From assembly GCA_002338605.1 (NCBI GenBank), contig DDIP01000013.1:5247-14447 (forward strand): a stretch of DNA of 9,201 nucleotides. Reading direction: 5' to 3'. Source of the stretch: Proteobacteria bacterium UBA1847 (lineage in GTDB: Bacteria > Pseudomonadota > Gammaproteobacteria > Steroidobacterales > Woeseiaceae). Position 1 is the first letter of the stretch. Every line of letters begins with the position of its first letter. Positions 6,847 to 9,201 of the stretch are shown piece by piece. The position numbers were made by a program, and so were the translations under genes. The notes beneath the pieces were generated by a model. It was not told the origin of the DNA. It saw only the letters and a list, made by a program, of their open reading frames with translations, and did no database searches.

Positions 6847-7839
6847 TCAACGGCCGCTGATGGCGACGAATGTGCCGCCATTGGTTGCACAAACCGCTCG
6901 CATGAACGTGGCGAAACTGGCCGCAGACGCCGGGACCGTGCCCGAGCCCAGCCGTCCCGGAAAACCGACGCCGTGAATCCGGATGAGGCGCTCACCGTCC
7001 GGGCCCGGTCGGTTCAGTCGATCTATCGCGGCCATCGCCTTGTCGATGGTCCGCGTTCCCTGGTAATCGTCGCCAAATACATAGATGCTGATCTTCTTGT
7101 CGTCCGCACGAAAATCGCGAATCGCGGCCTCAATTCCATTGACCGGGTTGCTGTCACTGGTCGCATTCCAGCTGCGCATGCGATTGATAATGGCCTGCCT
7201 TCTGCCCGGCGAATCCGGCATCCAGCGTGCGGTGTAATCGCGGAACATGTATACGCCATCATCATTCATAACCTGGATTCCCTTGACCGTCGGATAGGCC
7301 TCCAGCGTTTGTCGCAACATATTCTGCGCCAGCGTCCAGCTCGCATCCAGCATGCTGCCCGAGGTATCGATGACGAAGATGATGTATTCGCTATCAACCG
7401 GAATTCCCGCGACCGCATCCGCATCGGGCCGGCGATAGTACGGCCGCAAACGCTTTTCCTCTTCGGAAAGGCGTTGCCGCGCCGCTTGTAACTCGCCGAT
7501 ATCGATGGTCTCGTCTTCGTCTTCCTTGCTCGCGTTGTACTGTCCCCTGATCTTGCTGAGGTCGCCCTCAAGCTTACCAAGTTCAGTTTTGGTCGCCCGC
7601 GCCTCGACCTTTACCTCTTTCAACGTGCGGTCGAGTATTGTTGTCGTGCCACGAATTTCGAACAGCTCCTGCTGCAACAGCGCGATGAGCTTTTGTAAAT
7701 CGCGATCGGCTTCTTCAACGACTACCGGCTCATAGATCTTGCTCAGGACGAGCAGCAAAATAATTGCACCGAAACCGCAGCAGATGCAGTCCAGGAAGGA
7801 CAAACTGTATGCCTCAATATTGCGACGTCGCCTGGCCAT
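6847..7839 (-). CDS. Membrane-anchored coiled-coil vWA-domain protein (330 aa)
   Basis: Residues 1-6 are strongly basic (MARRRR). FLDCICCGFGA (15-25) leads into a single hydrophobic helix to about residue 33. The charge pattern predicts N-terminus in the cytoplasm and the rest in the periplasm. Residues about 42-135 are highly charged and helical, probably a coiled coil. Residues about 150-328 form a von Willebrand A domain: EYIIFVIDTSGSM contains the MIDAS DxSxS (Asp158, Ser160, Ser162), a candidate third-loop residue lies in NATSDSNPVNG (225-235), and VFGDD (254-258) follows a beta-strand. vWA domains with an intact MIDAS usually bind a partner through Mg2+. The first 28 residues closely match those of the upstream 364-aa vWA protein, so the pair shares ancestry at least in the anchor. 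AGGA 8 nt before the ATG overlaps the TAG stop of the upstream gene. The exact function is not known to me. Confidence 0.88.
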   Translation of the reverse strand: MARRRRNIEAYSLSFLDCICCGFGAIILLLVLSKIYEPVVVEEADRDLQKLIALLQQELFEIRGTTTILDRTLKEVKVEARATKTELGKLEGDLSKIRGQYNASKEDEDETIDIGELQAARQRLSEEEKRLRPYYRRPDADAVAGIPVDSEYIIFVIDTSGSMLDASWTLAQNMLRQTLEAYPTVKGIQVMNDDGVYMFRDYTARWMPDSPGRRQAIINRMRSWNATSDSNPVNGIEAAIRDFRADDKKISIYVFGDDYQGTRTIDKAMAAIDRLNRPGPDGERLIRIHGVGFPGRLGSGTVPASAASFATFMRAVCATNGGTFVAISGR

Positions 7840-7847
7840 GTGTCAGT

Positions 7848-7851
7848 TCCT
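7848..7851 (-). promoter_or_regulatory. Ribosome binding site of the 330-aa vWA gene, overlapping the upstream stop codon
   Basis: AGGA on the minus strand shares bases with the TAG stop (7852-7850) of the 364-aa vWA gene and lies 8 nt before the ATG at 7839. Translational coupling of the two vWA proteins is likely. Confidence 0.6.
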
Positions 7852-8944
7852 ACGGCCAGTCATGACTGACACTAATGAATGAACCGCGTGTTCTGAGCGC
7901 GAGCGACCAGAATGAAACCGATGCCTGGGAGTCGCCCTCCATCGGATACAACATGATATTGATGGGAATACCGCTCGGAATCAGGTTCACGGCACTGGAA
8001 AACAGGTTGAGTCGCTCACCGCCACCGATCACCGATTTTGATGATGTCGCACTGTCCATAGTCGGCATTGAGTCGACCAGGATAATGACGTTGTCAGGGC
8101 GCGGATTCATATTGCGAATAACCCGAAACGCATCGTGCATATTGGTGCCATTTTTCGGTACCGTACGCCGCAGAATACGAACGGCTTCATCGAGTTGCGA
8201 ACCGTCATCTGCCTTGAGCCAGACGCCTTCCGTTCCCTTGATGACGGGTTCGGCAACATTGTTAAACATGTAAATCTGGTATTCGCTGCCCGGCTTGAAC
8301 TGCGATGTCAGCCAGTCGACGCTCGCGACAACCTGGCGCCACTTGCGTGACAACAGTTGCTCGGACTCCGGCAGGTTCTTCCGTCGAAGAATATTGACGA
8401 TGGTTTCGTGCAACATGCTCGCGGATCGATCAACCAGGATCAGCGTTCGTTCGCCGCCAAGCTTGAGACCGGTCAGATATTGTCGATCGCCTTCGCCCTT
8501 GAAGGCACGGATCTGCTCGCCGAGGGCATCCTGCTCTTTCTTGAGCGCCATGAGGCGGCGCACCTCTTCTTCCAGCGATTTGATATCGGATTGCAGTTTT
8601 TCGATGTGTTCGATTTTCGCCAGCGTGTCCTGGTCATACTTGGCGAGCTCTGCCTGCAATTCGGCGATCAGCGCCTTGATCATCGAGATACGGTCCTTGG
8701 CCTCTTCCTTCTCGGTTTCAAGTTTCTGGATCGACGTTCGCGCGAGCGCCAGGTTCTTGCGCCCCTCAAGAACCTCGACCTCAAGACGGTTGGTCTCAGC
8801 CTGCAATGCCCTGGACTGGTCAGAGTCGATCAGGCCGCGTGAGTTTATGATCATGAAAAACAAAATGACGGCACCGAAACCGCAGCTCATGCAGTCAAGA
8901 AACGACATGCTGAAAATTTCACCGGAGCGGCGCTTACGTGCCAT
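7850..8944 (-). CDS. Membrane-anchored coiled-coil vWA-domain protein (364 aa)
   Basis: A basic N-terminus (MARKRR) is followed by FSMSFLDCMSCGFGAVILFF and one predicted membrane helix ending near residue 34. Residues about 42-150 are a long charged helix with repeated leucines at heptad-like spacing, probably a coiled coil. Residues about 163-360 are a vWA domain. RTLILVDRSASM carries DxSxS (Asp172, Ser174, Ser176), KNGTNMHDAF (264-273) supplies Thr267, and NVIILVDSMPT (285-295) supplies Asp291, so all MIDAS positions appear present. The predicted topology places coil and vWA in the periplasm. The position of Asp17 at the entrance of the helix is like that of MotB/ExbD/TolR stator proteins, but there is no ExbD or OmpA-type C-terminal domain. 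The start has GGAGGAG 4 nt upstream and overlaps the FHA gene by 11 bp. The molecular role is not known to me. Confidence 0.88.
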   Translation of the reverse strand: MARKRRSGEIFSMSFLDCMSCGFGAVILFFMIINSRGLIDSDQSRALQAETNRLEVEVLEGRKNLALARTSIQKLETEKEEAKDRISMIKALIAELQAELAKYDQDTLAKIEHIEKLQSDIKSLEEEVRRLMALKKEQDALGEQIRAFKGEGDRQYLTGLKLGGERTLILVDRSASMLHETIVNILRRKNLPESEQLLSRKWRQVVASVDWLTSQFKPGSEYQIYMFNNVAEPVIKGTEGVWLKADDGSQLDEAVRILRRTVPKNGTNMHDAFRVIRNMNPRPDNVIILVDSMPTMDSATSSKSVIGGGERLNLFSSAVNLIPSGIPINIMLYPMEGDSQASVSFWSLALRTRGSFISVSHDWP

Positions 8945-9201
8945 TGTGCTCCTCCACTGAAATCAGGCGCAGCTCAAACCCGGGTGTGCCAATACGAATC
9001 AGGTCCCCTGTCTGGAGGACGGCCGAACCATCAATTCGATGGCCGTTGAGAAATGTTCCGTAACGACTGTGATCGGTGACGATAAACTGGCCGTTTTGAG
9101 CTGACACAACGCAATGCCGCCGCGATACTCCCGGCATCTCCTGCTGCAGATCCAGCCAGCGTTCATTTTCGGCTGCCTGTGATCCCAGTACCAGCGGCTG
9201 G
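8934..9201 (-). CDS. FHA-domain protein (N-terminal part outside the window)
   Basis: The frame stays open from the TAA at 8934 to the window edge, so the ATG at 9137 is internal and the gene starts beyond 9201. The visible 88 residues cover most of a forkhead-associated domain: a first strand LVLGS, then MPGVSRRHCVV (the SxxH motif), YGTFLNGHRI (the GT and N-G turn), and DLIRIGTPGFELRLI. FHA domains bind phosphothreonine peptides in the cytoplasm. The strand that normally reads (I/L)GR reads LVLGS here, so the usual phosphate-contacting Arg appears replaced by Ser. The domain is close to the C-terminus; what precedes it is unknown. The stop overlaps the start of the 364-aa vWA gene by 11 bp, which ties the proteins into one operon. 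Confidence 0.88.
   Translation of the reverse strand, partial: QPLVLGSQAAENERWLDLQQEMPGVSRRHCVVSAQNGQFIVTDHSRYGTFLNGHRIDGSAVLQTGDLIRIGTPGFELRLISVEEHNGT
8949..8955 (-). promoter_or_regulatory. Ribosome binding site of the 364-aa vWA gene inside the FHA gene
   Basis: GGAGGAG on the minus strand, 4 nt before the ATG at 8944, lies within the last codons of the FHA gene. It fixes the vWA start and suggests coupled translation. Confidence 0.75.

Noticed and set aside
6799..7491. Plus-strand 230-aa open frame
   Set aside because: Antisense to the 330-aa vWA gene; Arg-rich translation with no recognisable domain.
8295..8960. Plus-strand 221-aa and 161-aa open frames (8295-8960, 8357-8842)
   Set aside because: Antisense to the 364-aa vWA coiled coil; the Leu/Phe- and Ser-rich translations are the expected complement of Lys/Glu/Gln-rich helices.
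8934..9137. A stand-alone 67-aa FHA protein starting at 9137
   Set aside because: The first FHA strand lies upstream of that ATG in the same open frame, so the ATG is internal and the gene continues beyond the window.

Overview
The window looks like chromosomal DNA of a Gram-negative bacterium, most likely a gammaproteobacterium of the marine or soil type that carries many TonB-dependent receptors. Supporting signs are a very large TonB-dependent outer-membrane receptor with an N-terminal EEVVVTGSR motif, an OmpA-type peptidoglycan-binding envelope protein, Shine-Dalgarno-led genes in tight minus-strand runs, and moderately high GC. Taxonomy is inferred from gene style only. No rRNA, tRNA, CRISPR array, insertion sequence or phage gene was seen.

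Layout. Positions 1-3308 (minus) hold a TonB-dependent receptor that is complete at its N-terminus and probably lacks only its last few residues at the window edge. Positions 3309-3765 are a divergent intergenic region with an AT-rich core and no confident gene. Positions 3766/3814-4584 (plus) hold an orphan ParA/MinD-type ATPase. It converges with, and overlaps by 19 bp, a minus-strand pair: a pterin-4a-carbinolamine dehydratase (5537-5887) followed, through a 4-bp GTGA overlap, by a short PLP-dependent threonine/serine dehydratase-family enzyme (4566-5540). A rho-independent terminator at 5946-5974 separates this pair from the next minus-strand cluster.

That cluster is the most interesting part (6013 to beyond 9201). 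In transcription order it has an FHA-domain protein (cut by the window edge), a 364-aa membrane-anchored vWA protein, a 330-aa membrane-anchored vWA protein, and a 233-aa secreted glycine-zipper/OmpA protein. The first three genes are packed (11-bp overlap, then a 10-nt gap with the Shine-Dalgarno on the stop codon). The OmpA gene follows after 132 bp with its own strong ribosome binding site. Both vWA proteins start with nearly the same roughly 30-residue signature: a basic N-terminus, then a single membrane helix entered by FLDCxxCGFGA, with an Asp at residue 17 in both. This placement resembles the N-terminal helices of MotB/ExbD/TolR-type proton-channel partners.

Working model (inference): an envelope-spanning complex in which cytoplasmic phospho-signalling (FHA) is linked to two inner-membrane proteins with periplasmic coiled-coil plus vWA domains, and to a peptidoglycan-anchored OmpA protein. 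It may be energised by a MotA/TolQ/ExbB-like subunit encoded outside the window. The other genes (receptor, ParA, PCD, dehydratase) look like ordinary chromosomal neighbours with no evident functional tie to this cluster.
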